From Pseudomonadaceae bacterium (GTDB taxonomy: Bacteria > Pseudomonadota > Gammaproteobacteria > Pseudomonadales > Azotimanducaceae), in the NCBI GenBank assembly GCA_024743175.1, contig JANSXA010000009.1, positions 1-64,000 on the forward strand: 64,000 bases of DNA, in the 5' to 3' direction. Both the position numbers and the translations under genes were made by a program. The notes beneath the pieces were generated by a model that was given only the letters and a program-made list of their open reading frames with translations, was not told where the DNA came from and did no database searches. This document shows, in pieces, positions 34,124 through 42,872 of this stretch. How positions within the stretch are numbered: position 1 is the stretch's first letter; each line of letters begins with the position of its first letter.

Positions 34124-34958
34124 CTTCACTCAGATCTGAAATCTGCTCGTAATGTGATGCGATATCGTCCGCGTCAGCGTCTTCACCGAGGTTTACGCCC
34201 TGGTTTTCCACAATGACAGCCATTGAAAACTGTCCACCCTGGGCTTGAATGATCACTCCGTTCGGCGCATTTTCGCTGACCAGAAAAATAGCCGCCGGCG
34301 TGACCAGTTCTGGTCCCAGTTTCTCCTGCGCCGCTTCGGGTATCAGATCTTCGGTCATCCTTGTCGCCGCTACAGGCGCGATTGTGTTGGTGTGTATGTT
34401 ATTTTTGGCGCCTTCAATCTTCAGCGAATTCATCATACCCACCTGGGCAAGTTTTGCCGCGCCATAGTTAACCTGACCAAAATTACCGTACAGACCCGTG
34501 GGGGAAGTTGTCATCAGAATTCGGCCATAGTTCTGTTCACGCATAATCGGCCAGACATAGTGGGTGCAGTTTGCAGCGCCAGTCAGATGCACATCCATGA
34601 CCATGTCAAAATCATCCATGCCCATTTTTGCGAAGGACTTGTCGCGCAGAATTCCCGCGTTGTTGATCAGGATATCAACGCGACCCCAGGCGTTCATCGC
34701 ATCATCAACCATACTTTTCGCACCGGCCCGATCAGACACTGATCCACCATTGGCTATCGCTTCACCGCCTGCTGCGACAATCTCGGCAACCACACTTTCA
34801 GCCGCCGCTGACGAACCGCCAGTACCATCCATTGCACCACCAAGATCATTCACCACCACCTTGGCACCTCGACGAGCGAGTTCAAGCGCATGACAGCGAC
34901 CCAGACCGCCACCGGCGCCCGTGACGATAGCCACCTGATTTTCAAAAGATATTGTCAT
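34086..34958 (-). CDS. SDR family dehydrogenase, hydroxyacyl-CoA type
   Basis: A 290-residue classical short-chain dehydrogenase. Seen: cofactor loop TGAGGGLG, NNAG in INNAGILRD, and catalytic Ser-Tyr-Lys in TTSPTGLYGNFGQVNYGAAK. The NDLGGAMDGTG insertion and overall sequence match the dehydrogenase unit of peroxisomal multifunctional enzyme type 2, which oxidises (3R)-hydroxyacyl-CoAs. It is the last gene of a minus-strand operon after crotonase and carboxyltransferase (39-bp gap). ATG 34958 has GGAG nine bases upstream. This supports a beta-oxidation-like pathway on an unusual acyl-CoA. Confidence 0.87.
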   Translation of the reverse strand: MTISFENQVAIVTGAGGGLGRCHALELARRGAKVVVNDLGGAMDGTGGSSAAAESVVAEIVAAGGEAIANGGSVSDRAGAKSMVDDAMNAWGRVDILINNAGILRDKSFAKMGMDDFDMVMDVHLTGAANCTHYVWPIMREQNYGRILMTTSPTGLYGNFGQVNYGAAKLAQVGMMNSLKIEGAKNNIHTNTIAPVAATRMTEDLIPEAAQEKLGPELVTPAAIFLVSENAPNGVIIQAQGGQFSMAVIVENQGVNLGEDADADDIASHYEQISDLSEVKPRGMLQLNSM

Positions 34959-34997
34959 TTTTATTACTCCAGTTGAGTTAGCAGAAAAAAAGAGAGT

Positions 34998-36551
34998 TCA
35001 AGGTCGGATGCCAAAATGTACCGGACCCAAAAGGGTATCGAGCTGCGGCTGGATCCAATCGATCCAGTCACACAACATCGGGCGGGTTTCGCGCGGATCT
35101 ATCAATTCATGTACCGCAAACGATTCAGCACGGGGGAAGGGCGATCGATTCTGGCGCAGCTGATCTTCATATTCGCGACGCTTTGCGTCTGGATCATCGG
35201 CCGCTTCAATCTCACGTCGGTATGCCACGGCTACTCCGCCTTCCAGAGGTAGAGCACCAGATTCAACCGACGGCCAGGCGAGAACATAATTCCCTGGCGC
35301 ATAGTGTGCTGCGGTCGCGACGCCAAACCCTTTGTGCACCTGAACCACCGCCCACGGCACCGTAGCCTGCGCGGCGGCAGCTACTGCAGCCATACCATAG
35401 CGGATAGTGCCGCTGCGTTCCGATTCAGGACCAATCATAAAACCAGGCTGATCAACAAAGTTCACCACCGGCACATGGAAGGTGTCACACATCTCGACAA
35501 ATCGCCGATATTTCTGCGCTGCCTCAGCGGTCATCGCACCCGCGTAAAAGTTGCAGTCGTTTGCAAGGATGCCTACAGGCTGGCCATCAAGACGAGCCAG
35601 GCCACAAATCTGGCTGGGACCAAAATCAGCGCCGGTTTCAAAGAAACTATCCTTGTCGACAACCATATTCACTATGGCGCGCATATCAAAGGGCGCGTTG
35701 GATTCTCGCGGCACCGAGTTAAGCAGCTCTTCTTCCATTCGCTCCGCTGGATCTGAACACGCCTGACGTGGCGTGCGCTCCCAGACACTGCTGGGCAGAT
35801 AACTGAGGAACTGTCGGAGCTGAGCAATGGCATCGTGCTCGTCTTCGGCAAGGTTATCAATGACACCGCTGCGCGAATGCACCTGCGCGCCGCCGAGCTC
35901 GTCTTTGGACATTTTGACACCGAGCGCTCGCTCAACTAACGCAGGACCACCAATGAGCACCTGGGCGGTATGTTTTGTCATCACGGAAAAGTGAGAAGCC
36001 ACCAGACGGCCAGCAGGAAACCCGGCAACCGCGCCCATGGCACCAGATACAACAGGCACCTGAGACATCGCATCAGCAATAATTTTGAAGCGCGGCTCGG
36101 CAAATACAGGCTCCCCAACGGTGCCGCCTTTTTTGGCCGAGCCTTTGACACTGCCGCCGCCGCCTTCTAACAGACGCACCAGTGGTACCTTGTATTGCAC
36201 CGCCAGATGTTCGGCGTAGACACTCTTGCGCAATCCAGCCGCGTTAGGTGAACCACCCTTCAGGGTAAAATCTTCACCGCCAACAACCACGCGGCGCTGT
36301 GCAATTTTACCGAAGCCAACAACATAGTTGGCGGGTACATATTCTTCTATGTCGCCATTATCATCGTAAACCGGACTGGCAGTGGCCTGTCCATGCTCGC
36401 GAAAACTGCGTTCATCGAGCAGCACCTCGATACGTTCACGAATGGTTAAGCGGCCTTTACTGTGCTGTTTAGCTATCCCCGCCTTGCCACCCTGCTGCTT
36501 CGCCAGGTATCTGCGGCGTTGCAGCTCTTTGATTTCCGCGTCCCAGCTCAT
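34998..36551 (-). CDS. Acyl-CoA carboxylase carboxyltransferase (beta) subunit
   Basis: A 517-residue biotin-dependent carboxyltransferase. Both crotonase-like halves are present: N-terminal LTIRERIEVLLDERSFREHG, FTLKGGSPNAAGLRKSVYAE and LLEGGGGSVKG; C-terminal DGQPVGILANDCNFYAGAMT, VNFVDQPGFMIGPESERSG and the second oxyanion-hole region GVATAAHY. It is like PccB/MccB/AccD5 proteins; the residues that would decide between acetyl-, propionyl-, methylcrotonyl- or geranyl-CoA cannot be read with confidence. Two bases follow the crotonase stop. The matching biotin carboxylase and carrier are 6 kb away on the same strand. Confidence 0.9.
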   Translation of the reverse strand: MSWDAEIKELQRRRYLAKQQGGKAGIAKQHSKGRLTIRERIEVLLDERSFREHGQATASPVYDDNGDIEEYVPANYVVGFGKIAQRRVVVGGEDFTLKGGSPNAAGLRKSVYAEHLAVQYKVPLVRLLEGGGGSVKGSAKKGGTVGEPVFAEPRFKIIADAMSQVPVVSGAMGAVAGFPAGRLVASHFSVMTKHTAQVLIGGPALVERALGVKMSKDELGGAQVHSRSGVIDNLAEDEHDAIAQLRQFLSYLPSSVWERTPRQACSDPAERMEEELLNSVPRESNAPFDMRAIVNMVVDKDSFFETGADFGPSQICGLARLDGQPVGILANDCNFYAGAMTAEAAQKYRRFVEMCDTFHVPVVNFVDQPGFMIGPESERSGTIRYGMAAVAAAAQATVPWAVVQVHKGFGVATAAHYAPGNYVLAWPSVESGALPLEGGVAVAYRREIEAADDPDAKRREYEDQLRQNRSPFPRAESFAVHELIDPRETRPMLCDWIDWIQPQLDTLLGPVHFGIRP

Positions 36552-36553
36552 GT

Positions 36554-37384
36554 TCAGGTTGGGTCAGAGAAAACCGGAGCGCGGTTTTCAAAGTTGGCAG
36601 TCACTGCCTCCACCTGATTCGGTGAGCCGATCAGAATCGTCTGCAATGCGGATTCAAGTTCCAGGCCGATACGCTCGTCTGCATGCCAGGCTACTTCCAG
36701 CAGCTGCTTTCCCGCGCGGATCGCATCAGGAGATTTGCTCGCTATCTCTTTTGCCAGTTGCAGAGCGTGTTCGCGTGGATTTTCTGACACATGTGTTACC
36801 AGCCCCAACTCTTTGGCTTCGTGTCCGTTCAGAACTTTACCGGTAAACGTCAGCTCTTTGGCCACATCCAAAGGCACCAGGTCACGTAATGTCTGGGTCA
36901 AACTCATGTCAGGGATCAGGCCCCATTTTATTTCCATGATCGACATTTTCATATCCGGCGCAGCTATGCGGATATCCGCGCCCAGCGCGATCTGACAACC
37001 GCCGCCATAAGCCACGCCGTGGATAGCACTGATCACAGGAACCGGCAGGCGTTTCCAGACGTAGGCAGGCTGCTGAGCATGATTTTCGGGACGCTCACCG
37101 CGTTGCAGAAGTGCGGAGGTAGAGTTGCTGCCGGCTGCGCCAGCGTCGCCACCAGATTCCTCCGCCATGCGTGCAAAGCTGCCCATATCCAAACCCGCGC
37201 AGAAGCCACGTCCGTTGCCGGATAGGACAACCGCTCGCACGTCTGGCGATTCAGCAAGTTGCTCACCCGCGGCGATAATCGCGGCGAACATTTCCGGACT
37301 GAGGGCATTGTATTTTTCAACCCTGTTCAGTCTGACATCGGCGACGCCGTCCTGTACGTCAATGGTGACCAGTTCTTCACTCAT
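36554..37384 (-). CDS. Enoyl-CoA hydratase/isomerase family protein
   Basis: A 276-residue crotonase. The two oxyanion-hole segments are LSGNGRGFCAGLDM and HGVAYGGGCQIALGADIRI. One catalytic-Glu position is kept (MSIMEIKWGLIPDMS), but the second Glu of classical hydratases appears replaced in the IPD segment, so isomerase or another crotonase chemistry is possible. First gene of the crotonase-carboxyltransferase-SDR operon. ATG 37384 has GAGGAG at about eight bases. Confidence 0.87.
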   Translation of the reverse strand: MSEELVTIDVQDGVADVRLNRVEKYNALSPEMFAAIIAAGEQLAESPDVRAVVLSGNGRGFCAGLDMGSFARMAEESGGDAGAAGSNSTSALLQRGERPENHAQQPAYVWKRLPVPVISAIHGVAYGGGCQIALGADIRIAAPDMKMSIMEIKWGLIPDMSLTQTLRDLVPLDVAKELTFTGKVLNGHEAKELGLVTHVSENPREHALQLAKEIASKSPDAIRAGKQLLEVAWHADERIGLELESALQTILIGSPNQVEAVTANFENRAPVFSDPT

Positions 37385-37586
37385 GACTGTTGCTCTCCTC
37401 GTCTTTCTGGGATTTTTCGAGCGCGAATTCTAGCACAATGCAAGCGCAGAGGCGCCGCCTCGCCGCGGTACCGGCATTTGTAAAACCGATGCAAAAGCCC
37501 GCCAGAAAACGGCAGACGCTATCGGTTAATCAGACTAACTCAGCTAGTGTAACCCTGAGCAATTTAGATCCCGGCCAGTTTTAAAC

Positions 37587-37886
37587 ATGAACGTTGTAAA
37601 CCTTATTGAACAACACCCACTCCTGCATGCTGATATCAGAGCTTACGGACTGCCACCCGCAAAAATCACTGGAATAGCGCGCGATATATCCGCTCAGCTG
37701 GGAAGCGCAGACGGTAATCTGTGCCACGTTCTTAATGGCTTATCGACAAGAGATTTCGTCAAGCGGATCAACGCGGGTGTGGTGGCCACAGAGAACGGCA
37801 TTTCAGCTCCGCTGGCGCAATCAATTGTGCTCACTCTCGCGCCCTGGATAGGGCAATTTCAAATTTCCCGAATCGAGACCGCATAA
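37587..37886 (+). CDS. Small protein preceding the two-component cassette
   Basis: A 99-residue, mostly helical soluble protein (HADIRAYGLPPAKITGIARD ... FVKRINAGVVA) that I do not recognise. It begins 202 bp from the divergent crotonase gene and ends 14 bp before the response regulator, so it is probably the first gene of that operon. The ribosome-binding site is weak. It could be a modulator of the sensory system that follows; that is inference from position. Confidence 0.5.
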   Translation: MNVVNLIEQHPLLHADIRAYGLPPAKITGIARDISAQLGSADGNLCHVLNGLSTRDFVKRINAGVVATENGISAPLAQSIVLTLAPWIGQFQISRIETA

Positions 37887-37900
37887 GGTAATCTAGTATC

Positions 37901-38578
37901 ATGCATCTATGGCTACTCGAAGACGATCCCGCCCAGGCTCAATTGCTGATGGGGTGGTTACAAACGACCGAACATACCGTTCGACACTTCGATCGTGGGC
38001 AGTCACTGATTGAAGCGCTGAACACGTCCAAACCTGATTTTGATCTCGTTGTACTCGACTGGGAATTGCCGGATGCCACCGGTATCGAGGTTTTACATCA
38101 GATCAGAGATCAGATTCAGTGGCATGTGCCGATTCTTTTTGTCACCCAGCGAGAAGCGGAAAGTGACATAATCAATGCCCTGGCGAGTGGCGCAGATGAC
38201 TACATGATCAAACAGATCAATCAGGGTGAATTCCTTGCACGCATTAATGCGCTGGGCCGTCGCCTTGCCAACCAGGAGCTGGAATTTGAAATCGGGGTCT
38301 ATCATTTCAAGCCGCAAAGCCAATCTGTCCTTCTTAACGGTGAACCCTGCGATCTGACCAGCAAAGACTTTGAACTTGCCTGGTACCTGTTCCGACATAT
38401 CGGCCGCCTGCTCTCACGAGACCAGCTGCTGCGTGATGTCTGGGGAGTCAGCGGATTGAATACGCGTACTGTAGACGTCCATGTCAGTCGCATCCGCAAA
38501 CGTATGAATATCAATCCGGAACAGGGGTTCCGCATTAAAACCATCTACCAGCACGGTTATCGTCTGGAACAGCTATGA
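37901..38578 (+). CDS. OmpR/PhoB-type response regulator
   Basis: A 225-residue regulator. Receiver domain 1-118: acidic pair Glu7-Asp8-Asp9 (LLEDDPAQ), phospho-acceptor Asp53 (VVLDWELPDATG), Thr in LFVTQREAE, Lys in DYMIKQ. Winged-helix domain about 125-225 with LTSKDFELAWYLFRHIGRLL, RDQLLRDVWG and the recognition helix region TRTVDVHVSRIRKRM. Its stop overlaps the start of the LysM-FecR gene by 4 bp, and a CHASE2 histidine kinase follows, making kinase-regulator pairing very likely. Confidence 0.92.
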   Translation: MHLWLLEDDPAQAQLLMGWLQTTEHTVRHFDRGQSLIEALNTSKPDFDLVVLDWELPDATGIEVLHQIRDQIQWHVPILFVTQREAESDIINALASGADDYMIKQINQGEFLARINALGRRLANQELEFEIGVYHFKPQSQSVLLNGEPCDLTSKDFELAWYLFRHIGRLLSRDQLLRDVWGVSGLNTRTVDVHVSRIRKRMNINPEQGFRIKTIYQHGYRLEQL

Positions 38579-40128
38579 AACCCACGACCAGCTTCATCCG
38601 CTGTATTGTTGTCATCTCAGCTCTGCTGGCAACGCCGATAAGTTGGGGTGACGATTGGCTTTACACCGTGCGTCCAGGCGACAAGCTGTGGACTATTGCC
38701 ACAGATTATTGTGGCAGTGGTCGATTTGTGCAGGCCATTGCTGATCACAACGGCTTTGCCATTTCGGCCCAGTTGCAAGCAGGACAACGTATAGCCATTC
38801 CAACTTCACTCTTGGCTTTTTCTCCCAGCAACGCAACCGTGACTCAAGTCACCGGTAACGTTGTTTTACAGCGACGAGACGGCAAACAATCGCCTGCTCA
38901 GGCTGGAGACGCCGTGAATATGGGAGACCATCTGATCAGTACCGACGGTGCAGCGCTGATCGTTTTTGCAGACGGTTCCCAGATCAGCGTCGCGCCTGAC
39001 AGCAGGGTTCTATTTAACAAACTGACCGCCTTTGGTCCCGCAGGCATGGTGGATACCCATCTACGCTTCACCTACGGGCAGGGTGAGGCGTCCGTCAAAC
39101 TGCAGAATCGCGGCGATCGCTTCCGCATCCAGACGCCGGAGGGCATTGCTGCAGTACGCGGCACAAAGTTTCGGGTAGGCCGCATCAATCAGGACCACAA
39201 GCCCATTGTATCGACAACGGAAACCTTAGAAGGGTTGGTGGCGTATTCCGGCCAGGGGGAAAACACGGATGTGCCCGCAGGTTTCGGTGTCGCAGCCAGC
39301 GTGAGCGGGGTTGTCAAGGAAGCTTTGTTGGCTGCCCCTGTTTTTAACGAGCTACCCGAGCAGATAACCGCCGAGAGCACTGTCTCCTGGCAGACACTGG
39401 CGGGCGCACAGGAATATGTGATCGAGTGGGCCCTGGCGGACCGGCCGGAGATTGTTGCGATTTCAACATCATCTACAAAGACGAGTACCCAACCGCTGCA
39501 AACGCCTGGGACCTATCTGCTCACGGTACGCGGTGTTTCCAGCAGCAGAATTCAAGGCAACAATGCCACTGTACCTCTAAAGGTCCTGGATCCAGCACCG
39601 ACAGATCTTACCGAAACTATCAGCAGGAGCGGCCAGGTGACGTTTCAATGGCGTCATCCTCAGCCCGTGCAACAATACACTATCGTGGTGGCTGCCGATC
39701 ACTGGACAAATGAAAACGAATGGCGCAGCTCACAGACATCGTACACCGCCGAGTTCACAGCGGGTCATTATCGCTGGCATGTGAAACCTGACCCCGGCGC
39801 CACCTCCGAAACCCGTTCCTTTACCGTTCTACCCGCGCCACCAGAACGCTTTTCGGTGAACCAGGATAAACTGTCACTGTCTGTGACCATTGAACCCGCG
39901 ATGCAAGGTGTGCGTTATCGCATCGATTTACTCAATTCTGCTGGCGAGGTACTGCAGCAGAAGTACAGCCGGGGCGAAACCAGCTTCGAGTTACCAAAAT
40001 ACGGCCACTACCAGCTGCAAGTTGCTTCCGAGCAGAACTCCCTGCACAGTAAACCTGTTACAACTCAAATCGATGCGCAACAGAAACCCTGGTGGCTGCT
40101 ACTATTCTTTCCTCTGATGGCGATATAA
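38575..40128 (+). CDS. Exported LysM-FecR domain protein
   Basis: A 517-residue envelope protein. Signal peptide residues 1-25 (ends ISWG). LysM domain about 28-78 (YTVRPGDKLWTIATDYCG), which binds peptidoglycan-type glycans. FecR domain about 88-205 (DAVNMGDHLISTDGAALIVF, RFRIQTPEGIAAVRGTKFRV). Two or three beta-sandwich repeats follow to about 500 (YLLTVRGVSS, HYRWHVKPDP, HYQLQVASE). The end PWWLLLFFPLMAI may be a membrane anchor. FecR domains usually signal to anti-sigma/sigma pairs; here none is present and the gene sits between a response regulator and its kinase. Confidence 0.88.
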   Translation: MKPTTSFIRCIVVISALLATPISWGDDWLYTVRPGDKLWTIATDYCGSGRFVQAIADHNGFAISAQLQAGQRIAIPTSLLAFSPSNATVTQVTGNVVLQRRDGKQSPAQAGDAVNMGDHLISTDGAALIVFADGSQISVAPDSRVLFNKLTAFGPAGMVDTHLRFTYGQGEASVKLQNRGDRFRIQTPEGIAAVRGTKFRVGRINQDHKPIVSTTETLEGLVAYSGQGENTDVPAGFGVAASVSGVVKEALLAAPVFNELPEQITAESTVSWQTLAGAQEYVIEWALADRPEIVAISTSSTKTSTQPLQTPGTYLLTVRGVSSSRIQGNNATVPLKVLDPAPTDLTETISRSGQVTFQWRHPQPVQQYTIVVAADHWTNENEWRSSQTSYTAEFTAGHYRWHVKPDPGATSETRSFTVLPAPPERFSVNQDKLSLSVTIEPAMQGVRYRIDLLNSAGEVLQQKYSRGETSFELPKYGHYQLQVASEQNSLHSKPVTTQIDAQQKPWWLLLFFPLMAI

Positions 40129-42647
40129 AAACCGCGCCCCGGCGCCCGGATCCACATTTCAGATTCAAAGTGGAATCTCTAGTGCTGTTGATCCTGGCCG
40201 GCTTATTTGTGGCTGCAGGGCATCACTTCCAATGGTTCTCAGGGTTGGATCGTCTGCTGTACGATGCGGGCATCCAACGCATGACCATAGAGCCAGACAG
40301 GAATATTGTTATTGTTGGGATTGATGACAAAAGCCTGCATGCCTACGGACCATGGCCATGGCCTCGCACGCTACAGGCAGAGCTGCTACTGGCCATCAAT
40401 GCACATCAGCCCGCAAAAGTCGCTGTTGATATAATTTACGCAGGCGCAAGTTCCGACGACCAACCCCTGATTGCGGCTGCCAGTCAGATCGAACACCTCT
40501 TTTTGCCTGTGATGATCGAATCCCTGGGTGCCAGGCAACAACACATCGAAGTCCTGCCTTTTGCAGACTTGTTATCCCAGGCCGATCAGTTGGGCCACGT
40601 ACATGTCGAACTGGATGAAGACGCTATTGTGCGCGGGACCTATCTTTATCAGGGTGTTGGCACACCGCATTGGCCACACCTGGCGCTGGCGCTGGCTGAC
40701 ATCAACACCGACCCGCCCAGCGCGGACTGCAGCACTACTCAACCCAGCAGTTTGTTTCTGGTGAAGTGTGATTATGTCGGCATTAAGTTTGCCGGGGAGA
40801 CAGGCGCTTTTCCCCAGGTGTCTGCATTGGAGGTGTTACAGCCTGCCGACAAAAGTCTTCTCTCTCAAGCTCTGACTGACAAGACAGTAATAGTGGGCTT
40901 GACGGCGAGTGGCGCCGGAGATTGGGTGACCAGCCCCGTCAGTGGCGATAGTGGGCCTTTACCAGGCGTTGAGTTTAACGCAAACCTGTTGAACTCGATC
41001 TTGCACGACAAGCTTGTGATACCTCTACCGGGTTTCTGGGCTATTTTCATCGGGTTTGTACTGGTGGGCACCTGCAGCTTCATGCTGCCTCGTCTGAAGC
41101 CGAAACAGGTACTGCTCGCCACGCTGACATTTGCCCTGATACCGATTGTTGTCAGTGCCGGCTTGCTGTTCCAGGGGTTTTTCCTGGCCTGCGCAACAAC
41201 AACGATTGCTGTTCTGCTGTTGTATCCACTGTGGAGCTGGCGCAGGCATGAAATTGCCTGGCAGTTCATCAGTCGCGAACTCAGCCGTATCGACGACCAG
41301 GAACAGCTCTGGCGGGAACGTTCAGGTAATGCCAACACAACCTTTAATCAGGCTGACGTCATCTCAGCGTTGAACCAGCTGTTTGACCAAAAAGTGGTTA
41401 CTGTCCAGCAGGATAACGGCACCACATTTCTGCATGCCGAGCACCCTGAGTTACTCGTCGATGCGCAGGCTGATCTGTTAAGTGCAGCAAATCAACAGTA
41501 CTTCAGCTCCCCAGTCGGACAGGCTGTGCTGCCTGGTGAAGTACTTGCCGCCCAGATCAGCCGTCTCGAAATACGCGCGCGGGCCGTGCGCGAGGGACGG
41601 GAAATGGGATTGGCAGGCTTAAGCAGAATGTCCAACGGCGTTTTAATTCTTAGCGCTGTGGGTGAGACCCGATTCATTAATCAGTCTGCAGCAGCGCTTC
41701 TGCAAGCCAATGCGGAGGACACCAGCAACGTACTGACTTTGCTTGCCCGCATAATACCGCCGTTGGGGCAAAGCTGGCTGGACATCATGCGTGAAGTAGT
41801 CCTGTTTAAATCACCGGTATATTTCGAAGGCCGTAGTGCAGATAGTCGCCCCATCTACGTGAGCGCAGAGCCCTTGCCTGATACAAACAATCAGCTGTTT
41901 GCTGGGTTCTGGGTGATAACATTTTCTGATTTATCCGCCATTCGCGCAGCCCAGGCCCAGCGCGAAGAGGCATTGGCATTCCTGTCACATGATATCCGCT
42001 CACCATTACTGTCAGTATTAGCCCTGATTCGCGGCCAGAAGGAACCTTCCACGCTGCTCAAAGACATAGAAAGATATACACAGAAAGGTTTATCAACCTC
42101 CGAACAGTTCCTGCAGCTTTCCCGTCTGCAGCTGCAGAGCGATTTTGAACGGTATGAACTACCCCTTGAGCAGGTGATTTACAATGCCATCGAACAGTCT
42201 TTCACCCTCAGCAGGGAGAAAGGCATCACCATCTCTACCGGCGCTGGATTCGACTCGGAGATTGAAGACAATGGCATCTGGCTCTACGCAAACGGCGAAC
42301 TTCTCGAACGCGCGTTTGTCAATCTGTTAACAAACGCCATCAAATACAGCCCCTCGAACGCCAACATCACTATTGACCTGAAATTCGAAAGCAGCAAAGT
42401 CCAGATACTGTTTACCGATCAGGGTTATGGTATTCCAGCCGAGGAATTACCACATATATTTGATCCTTTTTTTCGTTCTTCTGAAAAACGGCTTGCAGAA
42501 AATCGAGGCGCGGGACTCGGCCTGCGTTTCGTGAAAACAGTCATCGAACGGCACACCGGCACCATTGCCGCCCGCAGCGTCTGGGGGCAAGGTACAACCT
42601 TTGAAGTGATACTGCCTTATACAGCCAATTCAGAACCCGGAGAATAA
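40092..42647 (+). CDS. CHASE2-domain sensor histidine kinase
   Basis: An 851-residue kinase. Order: one helix (about 29-47); periplasmic CHASE2 domain (about 50-310, DRLLYDAGIQRM, IVGIDDKSLHAYGPWPWPR, KVAVDIIYAG); about three helices (310-385); PAS-like domain (about 505-615); HisKA with His633 (FLSHDIRSPLLS); HATPase with DQGYGIPAEELPHIFDPFFR and GAGLGLRFV. The GTG start at 40092 lies inside the LysM-FecR gene, overlapping by 37 bp, so the two are tightly coupled. CHASE2 ligands are unknown; a contact with the LysM-FecR protein in the periplasm would fit. It ends 3 bp from the convergent biotin-carrier gene. Confidence 0.9.
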   Translation: MAATILSSDGDIKTAPRRPDPHFRFKVESLVLLILAGLFVAAGHHFQWFSGLDRLLYDAGIQRMTIEPDRNIVIVGIDDKSLHAYGPWPWPRTLQAELLLAINAHQPAKVAVDIIYAGASSDDQPLIAAASQIEHLFLPVMIESLGARQQHIEVLPFADLLSQADQLGHVHVELDEDAIVRGTYLYQGVGTPHWPHLALALADINTDPPSADCSTTQPSSLFLVKCDYVGIKFAGETGAFPQVSALEVLQPADKSLLSQALTDKTVIVGLTASGAGDWVTSPVSGDSGPLPGVEFNANLLNSILHDKLVIPLPGFWAIFIGFVLVGTCSFMLPRLKPKQVLLATLTFALIPIVVSAGLLFQGFFLACATTTIAVLLLYPLWSWRRHEIAWQFISRELSRIDDQEQLWRERSGNANTTFNQADVISALNQLFDQKVVTVQQDNGTTFLHAEHPELLVDAQADLLSAANQQYFSSPVGQAVLPGEVLAAQISRLEIRARAVREGREMGLAGLSRMSNGVLILSAVGETRFINQSAAALLQANAEDTSNVLTLLARIIPPLGQSWLDIMREVVLFKSPVYFEGRSADSRPIYVSAEPLPDTNNQLFAGFWVITFSDLSAIRAAQAQREEALAFLSHDIRSPLLSVLALIRGQKEPSTLLKDIERYTQKGLSTSEQFLQLSRLQLQSDFERYELPLEQVIYNAIEQSFTLSREKGITISTGAGFDSEIEDNGIWLYANGELLERAFVNLLTNAIKYSPSNANITIDLKFESSKVQILFTDQGYGIPAEELPHIFDPFFRSSEKRLAENRGAGLGLRFVKTVIERHTGTIAARSVWGQGTTFEVILPYTANSEPGE

Positions 42648-42650
42648 TGC

Positions 42651-42872
42651 TCAGTCTTCAATAACTGCCAGCACCTGGTCCTCTTCAACCTGATCTTCGG
42701 GCTGTACGCACACCTGCTGCAACACACCATCACAGGAGGCTTCTACAGGTATTTCCATTTTCATCGACTCCAGAATCATAATGACGTCACCTTCGCTGAC
42801 ATTGGCACCAGCGGACAGTAGAACCTTCCAGACGTTGCCACTGACTTCACTTTCAATTTCGTGTTTAGCCAT
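42651..42872 (-). CDS. Free-standing biotin carboxyl carrier domain
   Basis: A 73-residue biotinyl domain and nothing more. ESMKMEIPV carries the biotin-accepting Lys. Ordinary BCCPs have an N-terminal half, and acyl-CoA carboxylase alpha chains have this domain fused. Its ATG (42872) abuts the biotin carboxylase stop codon (42873-42875), with GGGAGAGAG just upstream as ribosome-binding site, so both are made from one message. It should shuttle carboxybiotin to the carboxyltransferase encoded at 34998-36551. Confidence 0.9.
   Translation of the reverse strand: MAKHEIESEVSGNVWKVLLSAGANVSEGDVIMILESMKMEIPVEASCDGVLQQVCVQPEDQVEEDQVLAVIED

Noticed and set aside
38575-40128. FecR-type anti-sigma regulator of iron uptake
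   Set aside because: FecR domain is present, but there is no sigma factor or TonB receptor nearby, and the protein is exported with an N-terminal LysM.
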